64,000 nt of DNA from Cupriavidus plantarum (GTDB taxonomy: Bacteria; Pseudomonadota; Gammaproteobacteria; Burkholderiales; Burkholderiaceae): positions 248,001-312,000 of the forward strand of contig NZ_CAJPUX010000003.1 of NCBI RefSeq assembly GCF_905397285.1, read 5' to 3'. The position numbers and the translations under genes are program-made. The stretch's first letter is position 1. Each line of letters begins with the position of its first letter. Below, piece after piece: positions 48,183 to 57,757 of this stretch. Below the pieces are notes generated by a model, which had not been told where the DNA came from, did no database searches, and worked only from the letters and a program-made list of their open reading frames with translations.

Positions 48183-49346
48183 TCAGTGTCGATCCACCCA
48201 GCGCAACGCGGTCAGCCCAACGAGCAGGTAGAGCGTTCCGGGCACCAGCGCGGAAATGATCGGCGGCCACGTGTGCAGCAGGCCCACGTGCGAGAACAGC
48301 GTGTTGGCCAGGTGGAACGACAGGCCAAGCATGATGCCGCCGAACACCTTGACACCCACCGCGCCGGCCCGCGCGTGCAGGTACGCGAACGGCAGCGCCA
48401 GCGCGACCATCACGAACAGCGTGAGCGGGTAGACCACTTTCTTCCAGAACGCGATCTCGTAGCGCTGCGTGTCCTGCTTGTTGTCGCGCAAATGGCGGAT
48501 GTAGCGGAACAGGTCCACCGTGGACATCCGTTCCGGGGTCACCAGCAGCACCGACAGAATCTGAGGCGTGAGCTCCGAATGCATGACCATGTTCGGGAAC
48601 TTGGCCTGCTCGGCGCGGAAGTCCGGGGCGAGCGCGTCGCGGCGCGCGCCTTCCTCATGCGGCAGTTCGATGAACCGCGTCTCGTTGACCTGGTTCAGTT
48701 GCCAGGACTGGCCGCCCTGATAGCGGCCTTCCTGCGCCACGCGAATCACGCGCAGCCGGTAGGTGCTGTCGAATTCGTAGATCGTGATGCCGTTGATGCT
48801 CTGGTCCGCCTTGAGGCCCTGCACGTTGACGAAACGCGTCACCTCGCCGCCGGCGCTGCCGGACGTGGTGTCCTTGTCACGGTCCTTGACCCAGACGCCC
48901 GAGCGGAAGCCCGACGACACGGTCGCGCCGATCGCCTGAAGCTTGATCTTCTGCGCGTATTGCTCGGCCGCGGGGCCGATGAACTCGCCAAAGATGAACG
49001 TCGTGAGCGCGAGCGGCACCGCGAGCTTGAACAGCGAGAACAGCGCGCGCCGCGTGTTGAGGCCCGCCACGCGGAAGATCGTGTACTCGGACTGGCTCGC
49101 CAGCTGGGAGAACACGTAGATCGCGCTGATCAGCACCGCGATCGGCAGCACCTCGTACACGCGCGTCGGCGCCTCGAGCATCACGTGGAAGAACGCGATC
49201 AGCGACGTATAGCCGCCCTGCACGCTTTCCAGCTCGTTGAGCATGTCGAAGAACACGAACAGCGCGAGCACCGCGAACAGGATGAAGAAGAAGACCCCGT
49301 AGATCAGCCGCGCGAAATACCGCTCGTAGGTGTGGAGGATCCTCAT
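48183..49346 (-). CDS. lptG: LPS export ABC transporter permease LptG
   Basis: A 387-residue YjgP/YjgQ-family membrane protein with three N-terminal membrane segments, a large periplasmic beta-jellyroll region (about 115-280) and three C-terminal segments. The start [36 protein letters not shown] is typical of betaproteobacterial LptG. With LptF and LptB it extracts lipopolysaccharide from the inner membrane. Its start overlaps the lptF stop by ATGA. Confidence 0.94.
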   Translation of the reverse strand: MRILHTYERYFARLIYGVFFFILFAVLALFVFFDMLNELESVQGGYTSLIAFFHVMLEAPTRVYEVLPIAVLISAIYVFSQLASQSEYTIFRVAGLNTRRALFSLFKLAVPLALTTFIFGEFIGPAAEQYAQKIKLQAIGATVSSGFRSGVWVKDRDKDTTSGSAGGEVTRFVNVQGLKADQSINGITIYEFDSTYRLRVIRVAQEGRYQGGQSWQLNQVNETRFIELPHEEGARRDALAPDFRAEQAKFPNMVMHSELTPQILSVLLVTPERMSTVDLFRYIRHLRDNKQDTQRYEIAFWKKVVYPLTLFVMVALALPFAYLHARAGAVGVKVFGGIMLGLSFHLANTLFSHVGLLHTWPPIISALVPGTLYLLVGLTALRWVDRH

Positions 49347-50464
49347 GCGCGGCCTCCGTCCGCCTTGCGGCGGCCCAGACCGAACACGGCACGCCAGCCG
49401 CCGAGGCTCCGGTTCTGACGGTAACGGAACATCATCACCGCGCCGAAAAGGACGGCGAGGTGGATCGGCACGAGCGCCGTCCAGAACGAGAGCGCGCCCG
49501 ACCGGACCCAGGCCTGGGCCAGGTTGATCACGTTACTGTAGGTCAGGTAGATGAGCACCGCGAACACCAGCGGCGTGTATCGGCCGAGGCGCGGGTTCAC
49601 GTACGCGAGCGGAATCGCGATCATCACGAAGTTGAACGCGAGGATCGGCAGCGAAACGCGCCACAGCAGCTCGCCCATGTTCTCGCGCGTGGGATTCCGC
49701 AGCAGATCCATGGTGAGGCGGCTCTTGGCGGGCAGGTCCGCCTCGGTCTCGGGCGGTTTGGTATCGACCTTGACGGCATAGCGCTCGAATTCGAGGATGC
49801 GGTAGTCGAGCTGGCCCGGCGTGCCGGCGTAGCGGCGGCCGTGCTCCATCACGACGAGGCGGTCGCCGTTGGGCATCGTCTCGAAGTGCCCCTGATGGGA
49901 CAGCGCCACGCCGACCTTGTTGGCTTCGGCGTTGGCGACGAACACGTTCTGCGCATTCTTCATCTGCGCGTCGATGCCTTCGATGAACAGCACGTAGTTG
50001 CCGTTCGCGGGCTCGATGAAACGGCCCGACGCGATCATGGACAGGACGCCGCGCTGCTGGAAGCGGTCGCGAAACAGCGCACTCTGCTGGTTGGCCCACG
50101 GCCACGCGAACATGCCCAGCAGCAGGGACATGATGATGAACGGCGTGGCGAACTGCAACACCGGTTTCACAAAGTCACGAAGCGAGATGCCGGCGGAGAA
50201 CCACACGACCATCTCCGAGTCCTTGTACCAGCGCGTCAGGACGATCAGCGTCGAGATGAACAGCGTGGCGGATAGCAGGATGGACAGGTAACCGATGGTC
50301 GCCAGGCCAATCAGCATCAGCACGTCGTTGGGGCTGGCCTTGCCGTTGGCGGCGAGCCCCAGGATGCGGATGACGAGCGACGTGAGCATGAAGGTCAGCA
50401 TGACCAGGAACACCGCACCGGCGGTGTACGCGAGCTCGCGTCGCAAAGCTTGTTGAAAGATCAT
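49343..50464 (-). CDS. lptF: LPS export ABC transporter permease LptF
   Basis: A 373-residue partner of LptG with the same topology. [36 protein letters not shown] is the standard N terminus, and [26 protein letters not shown] lies in the C-terminal membrane part. First gene of lptF-lptG, divergent from pepA, as in many proteobacteria. Confidence 0.95.
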   Translation of the reverse strand: MIFQQALRRELAYTAGAVFLVMLTFMLTSLVIRILGLAANGKASPNDVLMLIGLATIGYLSILLSATLFISTLIVLTRWYKDSEMVVWFSAGISLRDFVKPVLQFATPFIIMSLLLGMFAWPWANQQSALFRDRFQQRGVLSMIASGRFIEPANGNYVLFIEGIDAQMKNAQNVFVANAEANKVGVALSHQGHFETMPNGDRLVVMEHGRRYAGTPGQLDYRILEFERYAVKVDTKPPETEADLPAKSRLTMDLLRNPTRENMGELLWRVSLPILAFNFVMIAIPLAYVNPRLGRYTPLVFAVLIYLTYSNVINLAQAWVRSGALSFWTALVPIHLAVLFGAVMMFRYRQNRSLGGWRAVFGLGRRKADGGRA

Positions 50465-50632
50465 GCGGAGTCGGTTCCGGGCTGCCGGCCGGAGCGGGCG
50501 ATGTACCGGGGCGCCGAGGAAGCTGGCAGGACCGCGGGGCTGTCAGCGTGGCGTGTCGGCGGCGGCGAGTCGCGGATGAAAATCGCGGATAATGGGGGCT
50601 TTCTTTTCGACGAGCCCCTGGAAGGAAGCGCG

Positions 50633-52165
50633 ATGGAATTTAGCACAAAAGCCCTGGATTGGAGCAAGGCCGGCCAAAATGGTTTCCTGGCGACCAAGAC
50701 CGACTGCCTGGTGGTCGGCCTGTTCGAAGGCCAGAATCTGGCCGGCGTGGCCAAGGCGCTGGATGTAGCCACCAAGGGGCTGGTGGCACGTCTGGTCAAG
50801 CAGGGCGACTTCGAAGGCAAGCGCGGCACGCACCTGATGCTGCACGAAGTGCCCGGTATCGGCGCGGCCCGCGTGCTGCTCGTGGGATTGGGCAAGGAAC
50901 CCGACTTCCACGACAAGGCGTTCGCGGAATCCGTGCGCACGGCGATTCGTGCGCTGGCCGGCACGCGCGCCACCACGGCGCTGTGGGCGCTGGCGCCGCA
51001 GTCGCCGATCCAGCGCGACGTGGCCTGGTCGGTGATCACCACCATCACGCTGGTGCGCGACGCCGGCTACCGGCTGCTGGAACGCCATCCCGAGCTCAAG
51101 CGCGCGCCGCGCGGCGCCAACGGCGCCGACCGCCCGTCGCTGCGCAAGATCGTGCTGGCCGTGGATACCGCGGACGCCAAGGCGGCGACGCAGGCCGTGG
51201 TGCGCGGCACCGCGATCGCCAACGGCATGGACCTGGCCCGCGACCTCGGCAACCTGCCGTCGAACATCTGCACGCCGACCTACCTGGCGGACGCCGCGCG
51301 CGGCATTGCCAAGCGCCACAAGCTCAAGGCCGAGATCCTGGGCCGCAAGCAGATCGAAGCCCTGAAGATGGGCGCGTTCCTGGCCGTGACCAAGGGCAGC
51401 GTCGAGCCGCCGCAGTTCATCGTGCTGCGCTACGACGGCGCGGGCGCCAAGCAGGCCCCGGTCGTGCTGGTGGGCAAGGGCATCACCTTCGATACGGGCG
51501 GCATCTCGCTGAAGCCGGGCGAGGGCATGGATGAAATGAAGTACGACATGTGCGGCGCCGCCTCGGTGCTGGGCACGATCCAGGCCGTGGCCGAGATGGG
51601 CCTGCGGCTGAACGTGATCGCCGTGGTGCCGACCTGCGAGAACATGCCCAGCGGCGTGGCGACCAAGCCGGGCGACGTGGTGACGAGCATGTCGGGCCAG
51701 ACCATCGAAATCCTGAATACGGACGCCGAAGGCCGCCTGATCCTGTGCGACGCGCTGACCTACGTCGAGCGTTTCAAGCCGGCCGCGGTGGTGGACGTCG
51801 CCACGTTGACGGGCGCGTGCATCATCGCGCTCGGCCACGTGAACAGCGGCCTGTACGCGCGCAACGACCTGCTGGCCGACCAACTGCTGGACGCGGGCAA
51901 GAAGGCGATGGATACCGCATGGCGCCTGCCGCTGGACGACGAGTACCAGGACCAGCTCAAGTCCAATTTCGCCGACATGGCGAACATCGGCGGCCGTCCC
52001 GCGGGCAGCGTGACGGCGGCGTGCTTCCTCGCGCGTTACACCGAGAAGTACGACTGGGCCCACCTGGACATCGCCGGCACCGCGTGGAAGAGCGGCGCGG
52101 CCAAGGGCGCTACGGGCCGCCCGGTGCCGCTGCTCGCGCGCTTCCTGATGGACCGCGCGGGCTGA
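50633..52165 (+). CDS. pepA: Leucyl aminopeptidase (M17)
   Basis: A 510-residue cytosol aminopeptidase with two metal ions. The active-site blocks [26 protein letters not shown] and [14 protein letters not shown] (M17 signature) are intact. GGAAGG precedes the ATG at 50633; upstream in-frame codons overlap the promoter zone and lptF start. The intergenic region contains an 8-bp direct repeat TCGCGGAT spaced by 5 bp and a GATAAT -10 candidate. In E. coli PepA also binds DNA; no such role is claimed here. Confidence 0.95.
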   Translation: MEFSTKALDWSKAGQNGFLATKTDCLVVGLFEGQNLAGVAKALDVATKGLVARLVKQGDFEGKRGTHLMLHEVPGIGAARVLLVGLGKEPDFHDKAFAESVRTAIRALAGTRATTALWALAPQSPIQRDVAWSVITTITLVRDAGYRLLERHPELKRAPRGANGADRPSLRKIVLAVDTADAKAATQAVVRGTAIANGMDLARDLGNLPSNICTPTYLADAARGIAKRHKLKAEILGRKQIEALKMGAFLAVTKGSVEPPQFIVLRYDGAGAKQAPVVLVGKGITFDTGGISLKPGEGMDEMKYDMCGAASVLGTIQAVAEMGLRLNVIAVVPTCENMPSGVATKPGDVVTSMSGQTIEILNTDAEGRLILCDALTYVERFKPAAVVDVATLTGACIIALGHVNSGLYARNDLLADQLLDAGKKAMDTAWRLPLDDEYQDQLKSNFADMANIGGRPAGSVTAACFLARYTEKYDWAHLDIAGTAWKSGAAKGATGRPVPLLARFLMDRAG

Positions 52166-52184
52166 CGGGCCGCGGAGCCGCACG

Positions 52185-52622
52185 ATGACGCGCATCGACT
52201 TCCACAGCAACGTGCCCGACACGCTCGGTTATGTCTGCCGGCTGGTCCGCAAGGCCTACGGCGCCGGGCAGAAGATGGTGGTGCACGGCTCGCCGCAGCA
52301 GCTGTCGCAGCTGGACCAGCGGCTGTGGACGTTCTCCGCGCTCGACTTCCTGCCGCATTGCGGGCTCGACAGCCCACAGGCGGCGGTGACGCCGATCGTG
52401 CTGGCCGCGACGCTCGAAGGGGTGCCGCACCACCAGATCCTGATCAACCTCGAGGGGGAAGCACCCGCGGAGTTCGCACGGTTCGAACGAATGATCGAAG
52501 TGGTTGGCGCCTCGCCGGAGGCGCGAGAGGCCGGCCGCGCCCGCTATCGTTTTTACCGCGAGCGCGGTTATCCTCTTGCGCATCACGACATCGGGCAATC
52601 CGCCAAAGGAGAGTCGGCATGA
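52185..52622 (+). CDS. holC: DNA polymerase III chi subunit
   Basis: A 145-residue HolC. TRIDFHSNVPDTLGYVCRLVRKAYGAGQKMVVHG, LWTFSALDFLPHC and RYRFYRERGYPLAHHDIG are conserved in the family. Chi links the clamp loader to single-strand binding protein. The pepA-holC neighbourhood is common in proteobacteria. Its stop overlaps the next start by ATGA. Confidence 0.93.
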   Translation: MTRIDFHSNVPDTLGYVCRLVRKAYGAGQKMVVHGSPQQLSQLDQRLWTFSALDFLPHCGLDSPQAAVTPIVLAATLEGVPHHQILINLEGEAPAEFARFERMIEVVGASPEAREAGRARYRFYRERGYPLAHHDIGQSAKGESA

Positions 52623-53254
52623 GCGAGCGCACCACATCGCGGGTGATTCCGCGGCTCGGACCCCACGACAGCATTCCTCTGCTGACCGAGGTCATCGACC
52701 TGCCCGCCACGCAGGAACCCGCGGATCCCGCCCTCGGCGCGGCGTCGGCGGACGGCGTGATCGATACCGCGGACATGCCCGTCTCGGGTGTGGTGACGCA
52801 GGTCGGCAACGTTGGCGAGGATAGCGAGGGGCATGCCGGCAGGTTGAGCGACCTGAATGACATGAGCGACCTGAGCGATGTCGTGGCGTTGCACGACGTC
52901 GTGGAGCTGAACGATGTGGTGGAACTCGACGACGACCGCGATCCGCCGATCCTCGATGCAACGCCCTATTTATCGGGCGAGGATGACCTGCGCGCGGTCC
53001 GCAGCGAGTTGCTGACCCGCGTGATGATGCGTTTCCGCACAGAATGGCCGCAGGTCGTGGAGGCGCATACCGAGGCGACGCTGCAATCGCGCCTGGCGCC
53101 GCTGACGGCGCAACTGGCCGCGGAGCTCACGCGGGCGCTGGAGGCGCGGCTCGTCGAGTGGCTCGACGCCACGCTCGAAGAGATTGAGCGTGACCCCATC
53201 GAGCGCGACCCCATCGAGCGCGACCCCATTTCACGCGACCCCGGCCGCCTGTAA
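52619..53254 (+). CDS. Hypothetical acidic protein with C-terminal repeats
   Basis: A 211-residue protein I do not recognise. Residues 75-110 are an acidic repeat (DLNDMSDLSDVV, VVELNDVVELDDD). Residues 118-190 look like an amphipathic helical domain (LLTRVMMRFRTEWPQVVEAHTEATLQSRLAPLTAQLAAELTRALEARL split over several helices), and the C terminus repeats IERDP three times and then ISRDP. No signal peptide or membrane segment. The start overlaps holC by ATGA, so it is probably co-translated with the replication subunit; a DNA or polymerase link is only inference. Confidence 0.7.
   Translation: MSERTTSRVIPRLGPHDSIPLLTEVIDLPATQEPADPALGAASADGVIDTADMPVSGVVTQVGNVGEDSEGHAGRLSDLNDMSDLSDVVALHDVVELNDVVELDDDRDPPILDATPYLSGEDDLRAVRSELLTRVMMRFRTEWPQVVEAHTEATLQSRLAPLTAQLAAELTRALEARLVEWLDATLEEIERDPIERDPIERDPISRDPGRL
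53186..53245 (+). repeat. 15-bp tandem repeat, about four copies
   Basis: Units GAGCGTGACCCCATC (53186), GAGCGCGACCCCATC (53201), GAGCGCGACCCCATT (53216) and a diverged TCACGCGACCCCGGC (53231) run in frame with the hypothetical gene and add ERDPI repeats. Near-identical units suggest recent slippage. Confidence 0.85.
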
Positions 53255-53262
53255 GCGCAACG

Positions 53263-54078
53263 TCAGGCGCGCGCCGTATCCCTGGCCCCGCCCGCGCGGC
53301 GGTACGCCCACACCATCATGATCACGCCCGCCAGGATCATCGGCAGGCTCAGCCACTGGCCCATCGAGAAGTTCAGCGCCAGCAGGCCAAGGAAGTTATC
53401 CGGCTCGCGCGTGAATTCGGCGAGGAAGCGGAACACCCCGTAGCCGAGCAGGAACGCACCGGACACCGCCGCCGTGGGCCGCGGCTTGCGCGAGTAGAAC
53501 CACAGGATGATGAACAGCGCGACGCCTTCGCCCGCGAATTGATACAGCTGCGAAGGATGGCGCGGGATGTTGTCGCCCGCCTGCGGGAAGATCATGCCCC
53601 ACGGCAGGTCGGTCGGGCGGCCCCACAGCTCGCCGTTGATGAAATTGCCGATGCGGCCGGCCGCGAGTCCGCACGGGATCAGCGGCGCGATGAAGTCGGT
53701 GACCTCGAACCAGCGGCGGTTGCGCAGCCGCGCGAACACCCAGACCGCGACGAGCACGCCCAGGAAGCCGCCATGGAAGGCCATGCCGCCTTCCCATACC
53801 TTGAAGATTTCCAGCGGATGGGAGAGGTAGTACGTCGGCTTGTAGAACAGCACGTAGCCGAGCCGCCCGCCGAGAATCACGCCGAGCACGCCAAAGAACA
53901 GCAGGTCGTCCAGGTCGCGCGTGGTCCAGCCGCGCAGGAAGTTATGCGGCTGGCGGACGCGCAGGCGGCCGAACCACAGGAACATGATGAAGCCGGCCAG
54001 GTACATGAGACCGTACCAGCGGATGGCCAGCGGTCCCAGGTGGATGGCGACCGGATCGAATTGCGGGTGAACGAGCAT
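53263..54078 (-). CDS. lgt: Phosphatidylglycerol--prolipoprotein diacylglyceryl transferase
   Basis: A 271-residue inner-membrane enzyme that attaches diacylglycerol to lipoprotein cysteines. [12 protein letters not shown], the HGG motif in [11 protein letters not shown] and the Lgt signature [21 protein letters not shown] are intact, as is HPSQLYQ. About seven membrane segments are visible. Single gene between the hypothetical protein and a LysR regulator. Confidence 0.96.
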   Translation of the reverse strand: MLVHPQFDPVAIHLGPLAIRWYGLMYLAGFIMFLWFGRLRVRQPHNFLRGWTTRDLDDLLFFGVLGVILGGRLGYVLFYKPTYYLSHPLEIFKVWEGGMAFHGGFLGVLVAVWVFARLRNRRWFEVTDFIAPLIPCGLAAGRIGNFINGELWGRPTDLPWGMIFPQAGDNIPRHPSQLYQFAGEGVALFIILWFYSRKPRPTAAVSGAFLLGYGVFRFLAEFTREPDNFLGLLALNFSMGQWLSLPMILAGVIMMVWAYRRAGGARDTARA

Positions 54079-54158
54079 GGATTCGGAGAGAGTGATTGGG
54101 AGGCTAGGCGCCTGTTATGTTTATCTGCATCATGCCGACCTGGTGCGTCAGTGCGGTG

Positions 54159-55061
54159 TCAGCGCGGCGTCAGCGCGATGCCGCCGGCGATATCGATGAA
54201 CGACTTCAACACCGGCGCCACGCCCGCCGCGCCCTCGCGCCAGACGAGACCGGTCTCGATATCGGGTCCCGCTTCCCGCAGCGCGAGGTAAGAGACCCCG
54301 GTCCGCCTCAGATTGCATAGCGAGGCAGGCACGAGCGCCACGCCCATGCCGGCCGACACCAGACTGACGATGGTCTGCATCTGGATCGCTTCCTGCGCGA
54401 CCGTGGGCGTCAGGCCCTCGCGCGCATAGTAGCCCGTAATGATGTCATAAAACGCTGGCGCGCTTCGCCGCGGGAAGATGATCAGCGGTTCATGCGCGGC
54501 ATCGCGCAGCGAGATGGCATCCCCCGTGGAGCGCCAGCCGTCGGGCACGGCCAGCACGAGCGGCTCGCGCACGAGCGGCAGGTACGAGAGCCCCTGCGGC
54601 ATCGCGGGCAACTGCGGACGGATCACAAGGCCCGCGTCGATGCCGCCATCCATCAACGCTTCGAACTGGACGTCGCTCGTGGCTTCGCGCAGGTGGAGCT
54701 GCACGTCGGGATGTCTTGCGCGGAACTGCCGGAGCAGATCGGGCAGGATGCCATAGTCAGCCGTGCTGACGAAGGCGAGCGTCAGCGAACCGATCTCGCC
54801 GCGCGCAAACCGCTGGGCAAGCGCGGGCAGCGCGCCCGCGTCGGCGAGCACCCGGCGCACCTCCGGCAGCCATTGCTGCCCCGCGGGCGTGAGCATGACC
54901 GAGCGCCGCGTGCGTGCGAATAGCCGGACCCCGATTTCCTCCTCGAGCGCCTGGATCTGCTGCGACAGCGGCGGCTGGGTCATGGCCAGCCGCTGGGCCG
55001 CGCGGCCAAAGTGCAGTTCCTCCGCGACGGTGACAAAGTACCGCAGTTGCCGCAAATCCAC
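54159..55061 (-). CDS. LysR-family transcriptional regulator, divergent from ilvD
   Basis: A 300-residue LysR protein. The winged helix reads LRQLRYFVTVAEELHFGRAAQRLAMTQPPLSQQIQALEEEIG; the effector domain follows with FVSTADYGILPDLLRQFRARHPDVQL. I choose the GTG at 55061 because AGGGAGG lies 6-12 nt upstream and the protein then starts at the usual position; no ATG fits. It resembles BenM/CatM-type regulators. The divergent layout with a dyad in between suggests control of itself and perhaps of ilvD. Confidence 0.85.
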   Translation of the reverse strand: MDLRQLRYFVTVAEELHFGRAAQRLAMTQPPLSQQIQALEEEIGVRLFARTRRSVMLTPAGQQWLPEVRRVLADAGALPALAQRFARGEIGSLTLAFVSTADYGILPDLLRQFRARHPDVQLHLREATSDVQFEALMDGGIDAGLVIRPQLPAMPQGLSYLPLVREPLVLAVPDGWRSTGDAISLRDAAHEPLIIFPRRSAPAFYDIITGYYAREGLTPTVAQEAIQMQTIVSLVSAGMGVALVPASLCNLRRTGVSYLALREAGPDIETGLVWREGAAGVAPVLKSFIDIAGGIALTPR

Positions 55062-55108
55062 GGCGGCCTCCCTTTGTGCTGGTGATATGTTTTTCGACTC
55101 AATAAGGC

Positions 55109-55140
55109 TCAAATAATATATTTGACACGCCAAGCTGCAA
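55109..55140. promoter_or_regulatory. LysR-type dyad overlapping the regulator promoter
   Basis: TCAAATA-ATA-TATTTGA (55109-55125) is a perfect 7-bp inverted repeat in the shape of a LysR box. On the minus strand TTGCAG (55140-55135) and TATTAT (55118-55113), 16 bp apart, form a promoter for the LysR gene that overlaps the dyad, the usual layout for autorepression. The dyad is about 95 bp upstream of the ilvD ATG, suitable for activation. Confidence 0.6.
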
Positions 55141-55220
55141 AGGGTCATGCTGTCGTCCACAGAAAACGACAAACGGGCCTCGCGCGCCGCGGCGGCCTGA
55201 AACCCCTGGAGATCCCCACC

Positions 55221-56894
55221 ATGGCATTCAACAAGCGGTCCCGGCACATCACGCAGGGCGTGGCCCGTTCCCCCAACCGTTCGATGTACTACGCGCTCGG
55301 TTACGAGAAGGAAGACTTCGACAAGCCGATGATCGGTATCGCCAACGGGCATTCGACGATCACGCCGTGCAATTCGGGCCTGCAGCGCCTGGCGGATGCC
55401 GCGGTGAACGCGGTGAAGGAAGCCGGTGCGAATCCGCAGATCTTCGGCACGCCGACGATCTCCGACGGCATGTCGATGGGAACGGAAGGCATGAAGTTCT
55501 CGCTGATCTCCCGCGAAGTCATCGCGGACTGCATCGAGACCGCGGTGCAGGGCCAGTGGATGGACGGCGTGGTCGTGATCGGCGGCTGCGACAAGAACAT
55601 GCCGGGCGGCATGATCGCGCTCGCGCGCACCAACGTGCCCGGCATCTACGTTTATGGCGGCACGATCAAGCCCGGCAACTGGAAGGGCAAGGACCTGACG
55701 ATCGTTTCGGCCTTCGAAGCCGTGGGCGAATTCACGGCCGGCCGCATGAGCGAGGAAGACTTCGAGGGCGTGGAGCGCAATGCGTGCCCGACCTCGGGCT
55801 CCTGCGGCGGCATGTACACGGCCAACACGATGAGCTCGTCCTTCGAAGCGCTTGGCATGTCGCTCATGTACTCATCGACGATGGCGAACCCCGACGACGA
55901 GAAAGTCGGGAGCGCGGCCGAGTCGGCGCGCGTGTTGTACGAGGCGATCAAGAAGGACATCAAGCCGCGCGACATCATCACCAAGAAGTCGATCGAGAAC
56001 GCGGTGTCGCTGATCATGGCGACGGGCGGCTCGACCAACGCGGTGCTCCACTACCTGGCGATCGCGCATTCGGCCGAGGTCGAATGGACCATCGACGATT
56101 TCGAACGCATCCGCCGCAAGGTCCCGGTGATCTGCAACCTCAAGCCGTCGGGCCAATACGTGGCCACGGACCTGCATCGCGCGGGCGGCATTCCGCAGGT
56201 GCTCAAGATCCTGCTGAACGCGGGCCTGCTGCACGGCGACTGCCTGACGATCACGGGCCGCACGCTGGCCGAGGAACTCGAGCACGTGCCCGACCAGCCG
56301 CGCGCGGACCAGGACGTCATCCTGCCGATCGAGAAGGCCCTGTACAAGCAGGGGCACCTCGCGATCCTGAAGGGCAACCTCGCGGAAGAGGGCGCCGTGG
56401 CCAAGATCACGGGCCTCAAGAACCCGGTCATCACGGGGCCCGCGCGCGTGTTCGACGACGAGCAGAGCGCGATGGACGCGATTCTTGCCGACCGCATCCA
56501 GGCCGGCGACGTGCTCGTGCTGCGCTATCTGGGCCCGAAGGGCGGCCCCGGCATGCCCGAGATGCTCGCGCCGACGTCCGCGATCATCGGCAAGGGCCTT
56601 GGCGAATCCGTGGGCTTCATCACCGACGGACGCTTCTCGGGCGGGACGTGGGGCATGGTGGTGGGGCACGTGGCGCCGGAGGCGTTCGTGGGCGGCACCA
56701 TCGCGCTCGTGCAGGAGGGCGACTCCATCACCATCGACGCGCATCAGCTCAAGCTGCAGCTGAACGTTGACGACGCCGAACTCGCGCGCCGCCGCGCTGC
56801 GTGGAAGGCGCCGGCGCCGCGTTACACGCGCGGCGTGCTGGCCAAGTTTTCGAAGCTGGCGTCGACGGCAAGCAAGGGTGCCGTGACGGACTGA
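55221..56894 (+). CDS. ilvD: Dihydroxy-acid dehydratase
   Basis: IlvD dehydrates dihydroxy acids to the keto acids of valine, leucine and isoleucine. The 557-residue protein has [13 protein letters not shown] and [16 protein letters not shown], which hold cluster cysteines and the conserved signature, and [23 protein letters not shown] near the C terminus. CCCACC spacing is poor but [18 protein letters not shown] is the standard short-type start; upstream in-frame ATG 55122 would extend into the promoter. A terminator follows. Confidence 0.95.
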   Translation: MAFNKRSRHITQGVARSPNRSMYYALGYEKEDFDKPMIGIANGHSTITPCNSGLQRLADAAVNAVKEAGANPQIFGTPTISDGMSMGTEGMKFSLISREVIADCIETAVQGQWMDGVVVIGGCDKNMPGGMIALARTNVPGIYVYGGTIKPGNWKGKDLTIVSAFEAVGEFTAGRMSEEDFEGVERNACPTSGSCGGMYTANTMSSSFEALGMSLMYSSTMANPDDEKVGSAAESARVLYEAIKKDIKPRDIITKKSIENAVSLIMATGGSTNAVLHYLAIAHSAEVEWTIDDFERIRRKVPVICNLKPSGQYVATDLHRAGGIPQVLKILLNAGLLHGDCLTITGRTLAEELEHVPDQPRADQDVILPIEKALYKQGHLAILKGNLAEEGAVAKITGLKNPVITGPARVFDDEQSAMDAILADRIQAGDVLVLRYLGPKGGPGMPEMLAPTSAIIGKGLGESVGFITDGRFSGGTWGMVVGHVAPEAFVGGTIALVQEGDSITIDAHQLKLQLNVDDAELARRRAAWKAPAPRYTRGVLAKFSKLASTASKGAVTD

Positions 56895-56919
56895 CCACGT
56901 GGTTGCCGCCACATGGCCG

Positions 56920-56954
56920 AAAGGGCTCGCCGGAGGCGGGCCCTTTATGTTTTT
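56920..56954 (+). terminator. Intrinsic terminator after ilvD
   Basis: A 12-bp stem AAAGGGC-T-CGCC/GGCG-G-GCCCTTT with one T.G pair and a GGA loop (56920-56946) is followed by ATGTTTTT. Confidence 0.8.
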
Positions 56955-57032
56955 CGTAGAAATGCGATTTTGTCGGAGGCTGACGTTGCACAGAATGCAG
57001 ACATCTCAATCGTCCAGCTGGTTTGTCTCATC

Positions 57033-57719
57033 ATGTGCCGTGCTCCGTCACCCTCTGCTTCCGTCCGGCTTCGCGCCGTGCGCGCCACCGTCCCCGCCCT
57101 GATGGCGTTAGCCGGGATGGCCGCGGGCCTCCTTCCCACCGTCGCGGTGGCGAGCGACACCGTCCCGTTCTCGATTGGCGCGAGCATCGTGCCGACGTCC
57201 TGCAATGTCTCGCTGTCGCAGGCAACGCTCGACTTCGGCACGATCCCCGCCGCGGCGCTGAGCGAATCCGCCGCGACGAAGCTGCCGTCGCGCGACGTCA
57301 CGGTGACGGTCGCGTGCGATGCGGCCGCTTCGGTGGCGCTGGCGATGACCGACAACCGGCAGGGCAGCGAATCGCGCGACAGCGGCAATCCGACGTTGTT
57401 CGGCGTCGGCCTCGTCAACAACAAGACGGTCGGGAATTTCACGCTGGCCACCGGCAATGCGGTGGGCGACGGTAACGTGACCGATCCCATCGTGCGCAAC
57501 GGCGGTGGCGCCTGGTCGCGGCTCAGTGGCGATCTGTCGGGCGCATCGGACTATCAGTTGTCGTGGGCGCCGAAAGGCAATGTCGCGCCGGGCACCTACA
57601 AGACCATGCAGCAGACCTTCGCGGTCTCGCTCGAAATCGCCGCGAAGAACAATCTGCCGCCGCTGAGCCAGGGCGTTCCGATCGATGGCTCGATGACTTT
57701 CTCGGTCGTCTATCTCTGA
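57033..57719 (+). CDS. Exported fimbrial-type protein, DUF1120-like
   Basis: A protein of about 228 residues with a signal peptide (hydrophobic LMALAGMAAGLLPTVAVA, probable cut after AVA). The mature part begins with VPFSIGASIVPTSCNVSLSQATLDFGTI, a pilin-domain start with a single early cysteine paired later with VTVACDA, and ends in a beta-strand MTFSVVYL with an aromatic/hydrophobic end, as in chaperone-usher subunits. No chaperone or usher gene is adjacent, so it is an orphan; the family is close to DUF1120. Start uncertain. Confidence 0.65.
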   Translation: MCRAPSPSASVRLRAVRATVPALMALAGMAAGLLPTVAVASDTVPFSIGASIVPTSCNVSLSQATLDFGTIPAAALSESAATKLPSRDVTVTVACDAAASVALAMTDNRQGSESRDSGNPTLFGVGLVNNKTVGNFTLATGNAVGDGNVTDPIVRNGGGAWSRLSGDLSGASDYQLSWAPKGNVAPGTYKTMQQTFAVSLEIAAKNNLPPLSQGVPIDGSMTFSVVYL

Positions 57720-57757
57720 TTTGTCTTAACGCGCCGCTTCGCTAACGAGCCGCTTTG

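Noticed and set aside
53186-53245. Short tandem units considered as a CRISPR-like array
   Set aside because: The units are contiguous, 15 bp long, in frame with a protein and have no spacers.
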